DNA of 39,617 bases from Clostridia bacterium (GTDB lineage Bacteria > Bacillota_A > Clostridia > Oscillospirales > CAG-272), in the NCBI GenBank assembly GCA_017552165.1, contig JAFZCF010000025.1:1-39617 (forward strand), given 5' to 3'. A program made the translations under genes and the position numbers. The notes under the pieces are model-generated. The model made no database searches and was not told the DNA's origin. It saw only the letters and a list, made by a program, of their open reading frames with translations. Shown in pieces: positions 1 through 8,028 of this stretch. The number at the start of each line of letters is the position of its first letter. Position 1 is the first letter of the stretch.

Positions 1-1
1 T

Positions 2-76
2 TACAAAAAAGCAACCAATCCAGAGCCCATCATTAGTACAACCGCAACCTTTAAGATCGCAATAATGACAGTTTAA
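2..76 (+). CDS. Possible 3' end of an upstream gene (partial)
   Basis: An open frame enters from the left edge and stops at TAA 74-76, giving a 24-residue tail (starts YKKATNPEP, ends KIAIMTV). It lies 14 bases before the next start codon on the same strand, as expected for the end of an upstream gene. The stretch is too short to identify and a chance open frame is quite possible. No function is proposed. Confidence 0.25.
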   Translation, partial: YKKATNPEPIISTTATFKIAIMTV

Positions 77-90
77 TAGAGAGCAGTATT

Positions 91-810
91 ATGAAAACAC
101 GATTTGTTTTAATGATTCTCGTTGCATGTTTTGCTTTTTGCGCATGCTACAAAAATGAAGGGATGCCTGTAGATCAAAGACCATCAAATATATCTTCTTC
201 GATCGAATTTTCCTCTTTGAAAGAACTCCAAAATGCTTTAGACCCGCAAAACGAAACCAAACTCTGCTCCTGTTTTTTGAAGCAGGGTGCTACAATCGAG
301 CAAACAGAAAACCTAAAAAATATGGCAAAAACAATTCGGATGCGCAACAACATTGTTCCATACATAAACGGAACGGCGATTGAATTTCGTAACGAAGAGG
401 GATATGGAAACATTACAATGTTTGCATCTGAAAAATATGAGTTGCCCTGCATTTTTTATCATCCTAAGGTTTCTTCCGGAGACAATTTATACATAAAAGT
501 TACATGTATTCCAGATGAATATTTTCAGGATTATGAATTTACGTCAGCGGCAGATTTGATAAAAATAATGTCACCGAACTATCCTAATATAGGTAATCCT
601 GGGAACTACTGTAATTCGGTTTATAATGCTACAGTTAAACTCAGCGATCGGAACGTAATTGCGTTGGTGTATGAGTATACGGCCAGCAAAAGAAACAGTA
701 CGTTTTTTGTTTATGATAATCTGCTCATTGAAGTAAGAAACGATCCTGAAATTTGGAATTCAGAATGGTTTTCAAGTCTTTCTTTTGGCAGTTTTGAAAA
801 AAGCCGTTAA
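91..810 (+). CDS. Unrecognised lipoprotein, 239 aa
   Basis: The N-terminus has two basic residues (K2, R4), a hydrophobic core and a lipobox-like FCAC ending at Cys19, so the protein is probably exported and lipid-anchored to the outer face of the membrane. The -3 position is Phe rather than the usual Leu/Val, so the cleavage site is less certain. The mature part is hydrophilic, rich in Asn, Ser and Tyr, and no domain is recognised. The start is preceded only by a weak purine-rich AGAGAG. Base composition is clearly AT-richer than the metabolic genes of the window, like the other small lipoproteins here. It runs in the same direction as the hypothetical gene 22 bases downstream, so the two may be cotranscribed. 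Confidence 0.75.
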   Translation: MKTRFVLMILVACFAFCACYKNEGMPVDQRPSNISSSIEFSSLKELQNALDPQNETKLCSCFLKQGATIEQTENLKNMAKTIRMRNNIVPYINGTAIEFRNEEGYGNITMFASEKYELPCIFYHPKVSSGDNLYIKVTCIPDEYFQDYEFTSAADLIKIMSPNYPNIGNPGNYCNSVYNATVKLSDRNVIALVYEYTASKRNSTFFVYDNLLIEVRNDPEIWNSEWFSSLSFGSFEKSR

Positions 811-832
811 ACATAACTTGAGGATATAATAA

Positions 833-1258
833 ATGATTAAGTGTAATCCTCCTGAACTATATTTTGAAGGATACCGTGCTGGTGTTTCTAAAAATACATC
901 AAAATCGTTTTTTCAAAAAACATTTGCCGACCTTATTTTGAGGATTCATAACACTAATAACGGGTATACTCATTATATGATGTTGGGTATTATCTACGGA
1001 AGATATGTTTATCTAAGCATTTGCTTCAAAGGAGAAAAGATATTGTTCGCGGATATTTATCCGCAATTCAGCAGTTCGACGTTTGATGCGTTGTTTACTC
1101 CAAAGTTCTCTGAAGACATGGTCGAAACTGTTAGAGAATGGTATAAAAAATATGTTTCTCTGACAAATTCATTGCTGAGTAAACCAAGTGTCAAACTAGT
1201 ATTGGGAGATGATGATGATTTGTTTATGCATCCACCTAAGGTTTCCATAACGTTTTAG
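833..1258 (+). CDS. Hypothetical protein, 141 aa
   Basis: A complete frame starts at ATG 833 behind a GAGG ribosome site (819-822), 22 bases after the lipoprotein stop. The product is soluble-looking, mixed alpha/beta, without signal peptide or membrane segment, and ends in an acidic GDDDD stretch followed by a short hydrophobic tail. No family is recognised. The stop is TAG, and the same frame stays open for another 75 codons to 1483, including one strongly hydrophobic stretch. The gene may therefore once have been longer, or the continuation may be chance in AT-rich DNA. Confidence 0.6.
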   Translation: MIKCNPPELYFEGYRAGVSKNTSKSFFQKTFADLILRIHNTNNGYTHYMMLGIIYGRYVYLSICFKGEKILFADIYPQFSSSTFDALFTPKFSEDMVETVREWYKKYVSLTNSLLSKPSVKLVLGDDDDLFMHPPKVSITF

Positions 1259-1483
1259 GACGGAGCGACAGGCGGCAATGCTCAGTCTGGAATCATTGTT
1301 TTGTTTCTCGTACAGACGTTATGTATTGTTTTGTACTTGTTAATTGAACTAATTTTCCTTTCTAGCCGAAGACACGATGAGATCAACACGATGCATATCG
1401 TTTTACAACCTGTTTATATTTTTACTTGCCAAGACAGTAACGGTGAACTTATATACATAACCGTTCAGGCAAACCGGGTGTAA
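1259..1483 (+). other. In-frame open extension after TAG of the preceding gene
   Basis: After the TAG at 1256-1258 the same frame is open to TAA at 1481-1483. The conceptual product has a hydrophobic run of about 24 residues (from GIIVLFLV to LIELIFL) followed by a polar tail. No ATG with a ribosome site begins inside it; only a TTG at 1301 could. I read it as eroded or non-coding DNA rather than a separate gene. Confidence 0.3.
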
Positions 1484-1499
1484 ATATTTCATCCAGTCA

Positions 1500-1534
1500 A
1501 AAGGGCGGGCGTATGCCCGTCCTTTGGCGTTTTC
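1500..1534 (+). terminator. Rho-independent terminator
   Basis: An 11-bp stem (1500-1510 with 1515-1525, one G·T pair) has a GTAT loop and is followed by TTTGGCGTTTTCTT. It closes the upstream AT-rich unit just before the next promoter. Confidence 0.8.
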
Positions 1535-1563
1535 TTGACATGGTCGGCGAGGTGTGATAAAAT
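1535..1563 (+). promoter_or_regulatory. Sigma-A promoter of the HAD/lipoprotein operon
   Basis: TTGACA at 1535-1540, a 17-base spacer, then TAAAAT at 1558-1563 preceded by TGA (extended -10). It starts ten bases after the terminator stem, so any start codon upstream of about 1570 is ruled out. Confidence 0.85.
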
Positions 1564-1594
1564 ACGCGCAGAGAAGCGCGGAGGTATGAGCGGA

Positions 1595-2389
1595 ATGTAT
1601 CCCGATAAAAAACTGTATATTTTCGACATGGACGGCACGATCTATCTCGGGGACAGGGTCTTCCCGTTTGCCGTGGAATATATACACCGCCTGAGGGCGG
1701 ACGGGCGGCGCGTGCTGTTTTTCACCAACAACGCGTCGAGGGACGGGAAGGTCTATTTCGACCGGCTCACCCGTATGGGCTTCGCCCCGCGGGAGGGCGA
1801 GATACTGACCTCCGGCGACGTGACGGCGCGGTTCCTGCTCACGCAAAGGCGGGGGAAGACCGTCTTTCTTCTCGGAACGGAGTCTCTTAAAAGGAGTTTC
1901 GGGGAAGCGGGTATAACGCTGTCCGACGAGGGCGATATCGTCGTCTCGAGCTTTGACACCGAACTGACCTACGCGGGGCTCGAGCGGGCCTGCACCCTCA
2001 TACGCGGCGGCGCGGAATATCTCTGCACGCATCCCGACCTCAACTGCCCGACCGAGAACGGCTTCATACCCGACAGCGGCTCGATCGCAGCGGCGATAAC
2101 CGCATCGACGGGGGTCGCGCCGAGATATTTCGGCAAGCCCAACGCCGACACGGCGGAGATGATATTTTCGTATACCGGGATCCCGGCCTCCGACGCCTGT
2201 GTTTTCGGCGACAGACTTTATACCGACGTCGCGCTCGGCAAAAACTCGGGCATGACCTCGGTGCTCGTCCTCTCGGGAGAGACGACGCGCGGGGACCTCG
2301 AGGGCCTGCCCGCGGAGCGCATGCCGGACCTCGTGATCGGCTCGATCGCCGACCTGCTGACCTGCGAAACGACAGGAGGGGAAGGATGA
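1595..2389 (+). CDS. HAD-superfamily sugar/nucleotide phosphatase (NagD-like), 264 aa
   Basis: This is a cytosolic phosphohydrolase of the HAD IIA (NagD/PGP-like) type. Motif I DMDGT lies at 11-15 with nucleophile Asp11 and acid/base Asp13. Motif II is TNN at 44-46, motif III Lys is in GKPNAD (Lys181), and motif IV is GDRLYTD (Asp206, Asp211). A C2-type cap lies between motifs II and III. The start chosen is ATG 1595, nine bases behind GGAGGT (1580-1585); ATG 1586 is too close to that site, and upstream codons fall in the promoter. The stop overlaps the next start by four bases (ATGA), so the two genes are translationally coupled. The exact substrate cannot be told; a sugar phosphate would fit the glycosidase-like partner. 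Confidence 0.9.
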   Translation: MYPDKKLYIFDMDGTIYLGDRVFPFAVEYIHRLRADGRRVLFFTNNASRDGKVYFDRLTRMGFAPREGEILTSGDVTARFLLTQRRGKTVFLLGTESLKRSFGEAGITLSDEGDIVVSSFDTELTYAGLERACTLIRGGAEYLCTHPDLNCPTENGFIPDSGSIAAAITASTGVAPRYFGKPNADTAEMIFSYTGIPASDACVFGDRLYTDVALGKNSGMTSVLVLSGETTRGDLEGLPAERMPDLVIGSIADLLTCETTGGEG

Positions 2390-3855
2390 AAAAAGCGGTT
2401 TTTGCGATATTTCTCGCGCTGACGGCGCTCCTTGCCGCCTCCTGCGGGGAAAAGGAGCCGGGGCCCGCCGAGCTCGCCGCCGCGTGGGACGGGACGGTCG
2501 CCTCGATATCCGGCGCGGAGCTTGAGAACGAAAAAGCGATAGAGGACGCCTTCGTCACGTACTGGGCGCTCCCCGACGGGGCGCGGGAAATGACGACGGA
2601 GTACGGGACGCTGACGGAGCTCCGCTCCGAGGTGACCAAGCGGTTCGTCGTAAAGCAGTACCGCGACGCGAGGATGCCCCACGACCGGCTCCTCATCGGC
2701 TGCTACCGCGTGCCGGAATGCACCGACGCCGTCCTCTCGGCGCTCGCCGAGTGCGGCTTTGACCTGATATGGGACTGCGTCGACCCCGACATGGTGATGA
2801 AATACGGCCTCGGGATGATACCGTCGGCTTATTCTCTGAACGTCCCTGCGCTCGGGGAGTCCGACGAGGATTTCCTCGCCCTCGTGCGGGACATGGGGCT
2901 CGACAACGGGGCGATATGGTGCCTCGATCTCCAGGACGAGCCGCGGCTCATCGATCTCGAGCCGCTCGGCAATATCGGGCGTCTCCTTATGAAGGAGGCG
3001 CTGCCCGCCTCGGGATTCCTCTCGAACCTCCTCCCGACCTACGGCTTCCGGGACAAATACGACAAATACGAGGAGTACGTCCGGACGTATTTCGACACGG
3101 TGGGCGAGTACAGCGATCTCGTCAGCGTCGACCATTATATCTACAACATGGAGAGGGAGAACGGCGCGAACCAGCTCTCGTCATTCCTCAACAACCTCGA
3201 GATAATAGCGCGGTACTGCCGCGAGCGCGGCCACGACCTCAACGTCATCCTCCAGCATATCGACGTCAGCGAAACGGGAGGGTTCGAGGTCCCGGCCGAC
3301 CGGATGCGGTTCCAGGCCTACGCCTCGATGGCTTACGGGGCGAAGGGGATACACTGGTACGCCATGCATAAGTACGAGTTTTCGGTAGTTGACGAAAACG
3401 GCGAAAAGACCGCGCTCTTCGACCGGCTTTCGCAGGTAAACGGCGAGCTCAAGGCGCTCGCGCCGGTATATATGCGCTACACCGGCGACGGCACGGCGGT
3501 GCTGCTGAACAGCACCTTCGCTGCGAATATGCTCGGGGACAAATACCTCGGGAGCTTTGACGCGGACTCCCTCGGCTCGGCTCTGAAAGACGTGAAGCCC
3601 GGCCCCGACGGCTCGCTCATAGTCGGGCATTTCACAAAAAACGCGGGCGGGGGCGAGGCGTATCTCTTCGTCGGGTGCCGGAACTACAATTTCAAGACAA
3701 AGCAGAGCTCGTCGGTCACCTTCACGGCGGCGGAGCCGGGCGCCGTCGTCACCGCCTACGTCAGGGGGATCCCCTCCCGCCTCGTGCCGGACGAAAACGG
3801 CGTCTATACCGTTGAGGTCAAAAACGCCGACGCCGTCTTCGTGACTGTTGAGTGA
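2386..3855 (+). CDS. TIM-barrel glycosidase-like lipoprotein, 489 aa
   Basis: The product is predicted to be exported and lipid-anchored: lysines at 2-3, hydrophobic core, lipobox AASC with Cys20. After a helical linker (30-90) comes a region with the look of a clan-A glycoside hydrolase barrel. Strand-like segments end in acidic residues, such as the IWCLDLQDEP segment near 177-186 (Glu185, candidate acid/base), VSVDHY near 247 and ILQHIDVSE near 288-296 (Glu296, candidate nucleophile), with GIHWYAMHKY near 321 as the last barrel strand. A beta-rich C-terminal domain (about 390-489) resembles the small sandwich domain of such enzymes. The catalytic assignment is inference from pattern and no GH family is claimed. 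It overlaps the HAD phosphatase gene by ATGA and is followed by a terminator. Confidence 0.8.
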   Translation: MKKAVFAIFLALTALLAASCGEKEPGPAELAAAWDGTVASISGAELENEKAIEDAFVTYWALPDGAREMTTEYGTLTELRSEVTKRFVVKQYRDARMPHDRLLIGCYRVPECTDAVLSALAECGFDLIWDCVDPDMVMKYGLGMIPSAYSLNVPALGESDEDFLALVRDMGLDNGAIWCLDLQDEPRLIDLEPLGNIGRLLMKEALPASGFLSNLLPTYGFRDKYDKYEEYVRTYFDTVGEYSDLVSVDHYIYNMERENGANQLSSFLNNLEIIARYCRERGHDLNVILQHIDVSETGGFEVPADRMRFQAYASMAYGAKGIHWYAMHKYEFSVVDENGEKTALFDRLSQVNGELKALAPVYMRYTGDGTAVLLNSTFAANMLGDKYLGSFDADSLGSALKDVKPGPDGSLIVGHFTKNAGGGEAYLFVGCRNYNFKTKQSSSVTFTAAEPGAVVTAYVRGIPSRLVPDENGVYTVEVKNADAVFVTVE

Positions 3856-3867
3856 CGAATGTAATAC

Positions 3868-3895
3868 AGCCCCGCCGAGGCGGGGCTTTTCGTTT
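3868..3895 (+). terminator. Rho-independent terminator
   Basis: A GC-rich stem (AGCCCCGC with GCGGGGCT, 3868-3887) is followed by TTTTCGTTT. It ends the HAD/lipoprotein operon, and its tail runs directly into the next -35 box. Confidence 0.85.
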
Positions 3896-3921
3896 ACAAA
3901 CACGCGCGGTTGTGATATAAT
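3893..3921 (+). promoter_or_regulatory. Promoter of the tandem SGNH hydrolase operon
   Basis: TTTACA at 3893-3898, a 17-base spacer, TATAAT at 3916-3921 with TGA just upstream (extended -10). It overlaps the U-tract region of the preceding terminator. Confidence 0.85.
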
Positions 3922-3955
3922 ATTGACGCGGGGAAACGCCCGCGACGGAGGGAAT

Positions 3956-5026
3956 ATGTCGTTTTACGTGAAACCCGGAGAGGGCAACCCGATAGTCATC
4001 GAGGGACTGCCCTTTTACGAAAAAGAAAAACTGTACCGCAGACTCATGCTCAACCCGCCGGAGAAGCTCGCCGGCGACGTCGAAAGTCTCACATGGAACA
4101 CCGCGGGAGTGAAATTCCGCTTCCGCGCCCTGACGTCCGAAATATCGATAAAGGCCGAGCTCACCGGCGTCCCGTCGCACTATCACATGGCGGCGGTGAC
4201 GGAGAGCGGCTTCGACTGCTATATAGGCGTCGGCGGTGCCGAGCCGGAACACAGCGGCACGACGATACTCGGCGCGCCGAGGGCGACCTCTTACGACTGT
4301 ACTGTCTACCGCGGCCCGCGTCAGCTCGTCGACGTGGAGATAAACTGCCCGCTCTATAACGGGCTGAAAAGCGTTGAGCTCGGCTTTGACGACGGAACGG
4401 AGATATACGCGCCGAGGCCGAGGACGGGCGGCAGGATACTGCTCTACGGCAGCTCGATAGAACAGGGCGGATGCTCGTCGCGCCCCGGCATGTGCCACGC
4501 GAACATCCTCTCGCGCTGGCTGGATTCCGAGGTCGTGTGTCTCGGCTTCTCGGGCGCCGGGCGGTACGAAAGGTCGTCGGCGCTCGCCGTCAGGGAGATC
4601 CCCGACGTCACGCTCTTCCTCATGAACGGCGTCGGCAACTGCTGGAGCCCCGAACACGTGAGAGAAAACGTCCCGTCGTTCATCTCGCTCGTGCGCGAAA
4701 AATACCCCGGGACGCCGATCCTGCTCTTCGGCATGTCAAAGAGAACGGGCGAACGCTTCGGCCCCGTTGCCGAGGGCTCTTACGAGCTCATGTCCCGCGA
4801 GGTCGAAAAGATAGCGAACGAGCTCGCTCAGACCGACCCGCATCTATATCACACGAGACTGTCCCACGCCTTTGACGTCGACGGGCACTCGATGGAATAC
4901 GAAGAAACGGTCGACGGGTGCCACCCGACGGATCTCGGATTTTATCTGACGTCGAGACACCTCTACGGCGAGATAAAGAAGATCCGCCTCGCCGAGGCGG
5001 AAAAAGGAAGGGGGAGCGCGATATGA
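3956..5026 (+). CDS. GxDLY-domain SGNH/GDSL hydrolase, copy 1 (356 aa)
   Basis: A probable carbohydrate or lipid esterase. The N-terminal beta-sandwich carries the GxDLY-type motif (GFDCY, 85-89), and the C-terminal half is an SGNH hydrolase: GSSIEQG with nucleophile Ser167, the block II glycine in GFSGAG, Asn228 in NGVGN, and the Asp320/His323 pair in DGCHPTD. This domain order matches the Pfam GxDLY plus Lipase_GDSL_3 architecture. No signal peptide is visible, so it acts inside the cell or leaves by another route. The start is ATG 3956 behind GGAGGGA (3947-3953); upstream codons lie in the promoter. It overlaps the next gene by ATGA. The two proteins are clear paralogues. The substrate is unknown; deacetylation of sugars is a reasonable guess from the family. 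Confidence 0.9.
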   Translation: MSFYVKPGEGNPIVIEGLPFYEKEKLYRRLMLNPPEKLAGDVESLTWNTAGVKFRFRALTSEISIKAELTGVPSHYHMAAVTESGFDCYIGVGGAEPEHSGTTILGAPRATSYDCTVYRGPRQLVDVEINCPLYNGLKSVELGFDDGTEIYAPRPRTGGRILLYGSSIEQGGCSSRPGMCHANILSRWLDSEVVCLGFSGAGRYERSSALAVREIPDVTLFLMNGVGNCWSPEHVRENVPSFISLVREKYPGTPILLFGMSKRTGERFGPVAEGSYELMSREVEKIANELAQTDPHLYHTRLSHAFDVDGHSMEYEETVDGCHPTDLGFYLTSRHLYGEIKKIRLAEAEKGRGSAI

Positions 5027-6075
5027 AATGGTTCAAAGCGGGCGAGGGCGGCACTAAGGTCGAGGGCCTCGGCTTTTACGAAAAGGATCACGTCCTCAGA
5101 CGGCTCATGCTCGATCTCCCTGCGCCCATCCCCTCGGACGTCGAAAAGCTCACCTGGAACACGGCGGGCGTTCAGCTGAGGTTCCGCGGGACCTTCAGCG
5201 AGATACAGATCCGCGTCGGGCTGAAATTTCCGCCGGTCTTCACTCACATGGCGACGACGGGCGAGAGCGGCTTCGATATGTACCTGAAAACAGAGGGCGA
5301 CGCCGACCCGGTGTACTGCTCTACCGCCTATATCCCCGACAAAACGGCGATGGGATACGGCGCCGCGATGTGGTCGGGGAAAACGATCACGGCGGAGGTC
5401 ACGCTGAATTTCCCGCTTTACAACGGGGTGGAGTCCTTCGAGATCGGCTTTGACGACGACGCCGAGATACTCCCGCCGGTCCCGCACAAAAACGGGCGCG
5501 TGCTCGTTTACGGCGGCTCGATAGATCAGGGCTGCGCGGCGGCGAGGCCGGGCATGGCGTACTCCAACATACTTTCGAGATGGATGGACAGCGAGTTCAT
5601 AAACCTCGGCTTCTCGGGCGCCGGCAGGGCGGAGGACGAGGTCGCGCTCGCGCTGAGGGAGATCCCCGGCGTGACGCTCTTCATCATCAACACGGCGGGC
5701 AACTGCTTCTCGAGGAGCCACCTCGCCGAGAGGTTCCCGAGCTTCATTTCGCTAATCAGGGAGAGGTATCCCGAGACGCCGATGCTCATTTACTCCCTCC
5801 CGCGCTGGGCTTGCGACCGGTTCGGATACGATCCCGAGATATCCAACGAGGGCAAGGCGGAGGAGCTCGAAAAGCTGTTCAGCGAGCTCGCCTCGCACGA
5901 CGGGCACGTGTATTTCATGCGCTCGGAGGGCGGAGGCGCCCCCTTCGACGGGCATCCCATGCGGTTCGAGCACACCGCGGACGGCTATCATCCGAACGAC
6001 CTCGGCTTCGCCTTCATCGCCCGCGAGCTTTATTTCAAGCTCAAGGAGATCAAACAGCTGGAAGGCCTGCGATAA
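5023..6075 (+). CDS. GxDLY-domain SGNH/GDSL hydrolase, copy 2 (350 aa)
   Basis: A tandem paralogue of the preceding gene along its whole length. GxDLY-type motif GFDMY is at 83-87, nucleophile Ser166 in GGSIDQG, Asn227 in NTAGN, Asp320 and His323 in DGYHPND, so both copies keep the full catalytic set. The nucleophile elbow is GGS here and GSS in copy 1. The stretch between block III and the Asp/His pair differs most, which suggests different substrate pockets. The start ATG 5023 lies inside the previous stop (ATGA overlap) and behind GGAAGGGGGAG. No signal peptide is seen. A bidirectional terminator follows directly. The two enzymes are probably made together and may act on related acylated substrates. 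Confidence 0.9.
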   Translation: MKWFKAGEGGTKVEGLGFYEKDHVLRRLMLDLPAPIPSDVEKLTWNTAGVQLRFRGTFSEIQIRVGLKFPPVFTHMATTGESGFDMYLKTEGDADPVYCSTAYIPDKTAMGYGAAMWSGKTITAEVTLNFPLYNGVESFEIGFDDDAEILPPVPHKNGRVLVYGGSIDQGCAAARPGMAYSNILSRWMDSEFINLGFSGAGRAEDEVALALREIPGVTLFIINTAGNCFSRSHLAERFPSFISLIRERYPETPMLIYSLPRWACDRFGYDPEISNEGKAEELEKLFSELASHDGHVYFMRSEGGGAPFDGHPMRFEHTADGYHPNDLGFAFIARELYFKLKEIKQLEGLR

Positions 6076-6080
6076 CGAAC

Positions 6081-6119
6081 AAAAAATCCCGACGCCGAAT
6101 CGGCATCGGGATTTTTTAT
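6081..6119. terminator. Bidirectional Rho-independent terminator
   Basis: A long hairpin begins with AAAAAATCCCGA and ends with TCGGGATTTTTT, so a U-run is produced on either strand. It serves the plus-strand SGNH operon and, across the short repeat element, the minus-strand kinase gene. Confidence 0.85.
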
Positions 6120-6197
6120 TCAGCGAACGCAGTGAGCGTCTTCGTTCCTTCATCAGCGAAGCGTCTTCATCAGCCCGCTCGCGGGCGACTTCATTTT
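6117..6197. repeat. Short interspersed palindromic-unit repeat
   Basis: The gap between the terminator and the kinase stop holds a modular sequence. TTCATCAG occurs at 6149-6156 and 6166-6173 and TTCAT at 6190-6194, with a related TTCAG at 6118-6122. Each interval holds a small self-complementary core, for example CCCGC/GCGGG at 6174-6185. It does not look coding. Such spacer-plus-mini-hairpin arrays are typical of dispersed intergenic repeats, but no second copy is visible in this window. Confidence 0.4.
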
Positions 6198-7856
6198 TCA
6201 CCCTACCGGGAAGACGCTCCCGCCGATGAACTCGCGGACTATGCTGTTCCTCGGAACGTCCTCGCAGGAGAGGCCGAGGAAGTATTCGAGAAACTTGAGA
6301 AGGCGCTTCGCCTCGGGATATTCCGGCGCGTCCTTCGGGATGGAAAAAAGAAGCGGCTCGGCAAAGGTCTTGAGCACGGCGAGCTCGTAGAGCGAGGCCG
6401 AGTTGAACATGACGTCCGCGTCCTCCTGGAACGGGAAGATGTGCCGCTCCTCCCCGCGCCTCACCGACTGCCACCTCGATATCGTGTCGGTCGCCGAGAA
6501 GCCGCGCGTCCTCGCGTCGCGCACCATCCGGCGTATCTCCCTGTTGTCCGTCGTCGGGATGCGGTTGTGCTCGTCGACGTTGAGCGCCGTCACGGCGCTT
6601 ATATAGATCTTGAACTTGTCACCCGGGTCTATCGCGTAGGACGTTTTTTCGTTCAGCCCGTGGATGCCCTCGATGACGAGGACGTCGTCCTTTCCGATAC
6701 CGAGGGGGGCGCCGCCGAACTCGGGGATGCCCGTCCTGAAATTGAAGCTCGGCAGGACGACCTTTCCGCCCGAGAGCAGGATCTTCATCTGCTCGTTGAA
6801 GAGATCGACGTTGAGCGCTTCGAGACACTCGAAGTCGTACTCCCCGTTTTCGTCCTTCGGCGTGAGGGTGCGCTCGACGTAATAGTCGTCGAGGGCGACG
6901 GGATGGGCCCTGAGCCCCACGTTGCCGAGCTGTATCGAGAGGCGGTGCGAAAACGAGGTCTTGCCGGACGACGACGGCCCGGCTATCATCACGATCCGTC
7001 TGCCCTCGTCCTTTATCTGCCTCGCGATCTGCCCTATCATGTGTTCGTGATACGCCTCCGAGGCGAGGATAATGTCCCGCCCCTCGCCGCGTGTGATTGC
7101 GTCGTTGAGGGCGGCGACGGTCGGCACGCCGATGTTCTCGCCCCATATATTCGACTGTCTCATCGTGGAAAAGAGCTTCGGCGGGACGTAGGGGCTGCCC
7201 GGCCTGTCCGGCGCGGATTTGTTCGGGAGAACGAGGAATATTCCGCCCATGTCGGCCCGGAGGTCGAAGACGGGGACGTAGCCCGCCGACGGCGGCATGT
7301 ATCCGTAGTAATAATCGACGTAGTTGCCGAACCTGTAGACGTTCGTCGTGGACGAGCGGCGGTAATGGAAGAGCCGCTCCTTGTCCTTCATGCCGTGCCG
7401 GCGGAAGACGGCGACGACGTCGTCCGTCTGTTCCTTGCTCTTGTTGAACTTCTCGTCGTCGCGGCAGTAGCGCTCCATGGTCTTTCTGACGGTCTCTATC
7501 CCCTCGGGGGTGATCTCGCCGTCTTTCAGCGCCGCGCTGAAATAGAGAGCGTCGCCGACGGCGTATTCGAGCTTCAGCGTCTTTATCCTCTTGCCGTAAA
7601 CGTGCGCCATCGCGCGGAGGAACATCATCGTCGCGCCGCGCTCGTAGGTCTTGTGCCCGTCCCTGTCGGACGTCGTGATGAAAACGAGCTCGCCGTCGGG
7701 CTCCTCGCCGACCGTCTTGTTGAGCTCGATTATCTTCTGCCCGACCTGCGCGAGTATTATCCGCGCGGGATAATCTCCCTGATATTTTTCCGCGAGCGAG
7801 AGAAAGGTCTCGCTCCCCTCCGTCTCTATCGCCTTTCCCCTGTAAAACAGACCCAT
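6198..7856 (-). CDS. Uridine-kinase-family nucleoside kinase with ThrRS-like N-terminal region, 552 aa
   Basis: The C-terminal half is a P-loop kinase of the uridine kinase/phosphoribulokinase family: Walker A GPSSSGKT at 293-300, followed by the ALDDYYVER substrate loop and VIEGIHGLN. The N-terminal 220 residues match the TGS/second-additional-domain type region of threonyl-tRNA synthetases, seen in a known clostridial two-part kinase. It probably phosphorylates uridine/cytidine or a related nucleoside in the cytosol; the role of the N-terminal part is not established. The start is ATG 7856, behind GGAGGT (7863-7868), with a good promoter upstream. The gene stands alone on the minus strand, divergent from the secreted-protein gene at 8029 and convergent with the SGNH operon. 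Confidence 0.9.
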   Translation of the reverse strand: MGLFYRGKAIETEGSETFLSLAEKYQGDYPARIILAQVGQKIIELNKTVGEEPDGELVFITTSDRDGHKTYERGATMMFLRAMAHVYGKRIKTLKLEYAVGDALYFSAALKDGEITPEGIETVRKTMERYCRDDEKFNKSKEQTDDVVAVFRRHGMKDKERLFHYRRSSTTNVYRFGNYVDYYYGYMPPSAGYVPVFDLRADMGGIFLVLPNKSAPDRPGSPYVPPKLFSTMRQSNIWGENIGVPTVAALNDAITRGEGRDIILASEAYHEHMIGQIARQIKDEGRRIVMIAGPSSSGKTSFSHRLSIQLGNVGLRAHPVALDDYYVERTLTPKDENGEYDFECLEALNVDLFNEQMKILLSGGKVVLPSFNFRTGIPEFGGAPLGIGKDDVLVIEGIHGLNEKTSYAIDPGDKFKIYISAVTALNVDEHNRIPTTDNREIRRMVRDARTRGFSATDTISRWQSVRRGEERHIFPFQEDADVMFNSASLYELAVLKTFAEPLLFSIPKDAPEYPEAKRLLKFLEYFLGLSCEDVPRNSIVREFIGGSVFPVG

Positions 7857-7886
7857 GGGGTGACCTCCGAATATTTTTCTGACGAT

Positions 7887-7915
7887 ATTATATCATCGTA
7901 AAGCGGGAAAATCAA
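7887..7915 (-). promoter_or_regulatory. Promoter of the uridine-kinase-like gene
   Basis: On the minus strand: TTGATT (7915-7910), a 17-base spacer, TATAAT (7892-7887) preceded by TGA. It lies 31 bases upstream of the start codon. Confidence 0.8.
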
Positions 7916-7952
7916 ATCGCCTCGTGATATCTAAAAAAACTTTTAACCTATA

Positions 7953-7981
7953 TTGACAAAATGAAAGGAGCGTGATACAAT
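7953..7981 (+). promoter_or_regulatory. Promoter of the secreted Big2/ricin-like gene
   Basis: TTGACA at 7953-7958, a 17-base spacer, TACAAT at 7976-7981 with TGA upstream. It is divergent from the kinase promoter, with 37 bases between the two -35 boxes. Confidence 0.85.
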
Positions 7982-8028
7982 ATATGATGTCAAAAGTGTA
8001 TTTTTATGGGTCGGAAAGGAGAACCGTC

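Noticed and set aside
5580..7901. Very long open frame on the plus strand across the kinase gene
   Set aside because: It is the antisense shadow of the uridine-kinase-like gene and part of the second SGNH gene, Arg-rich and without family motifs; GC-rich coding DNA often leaves such frames open.
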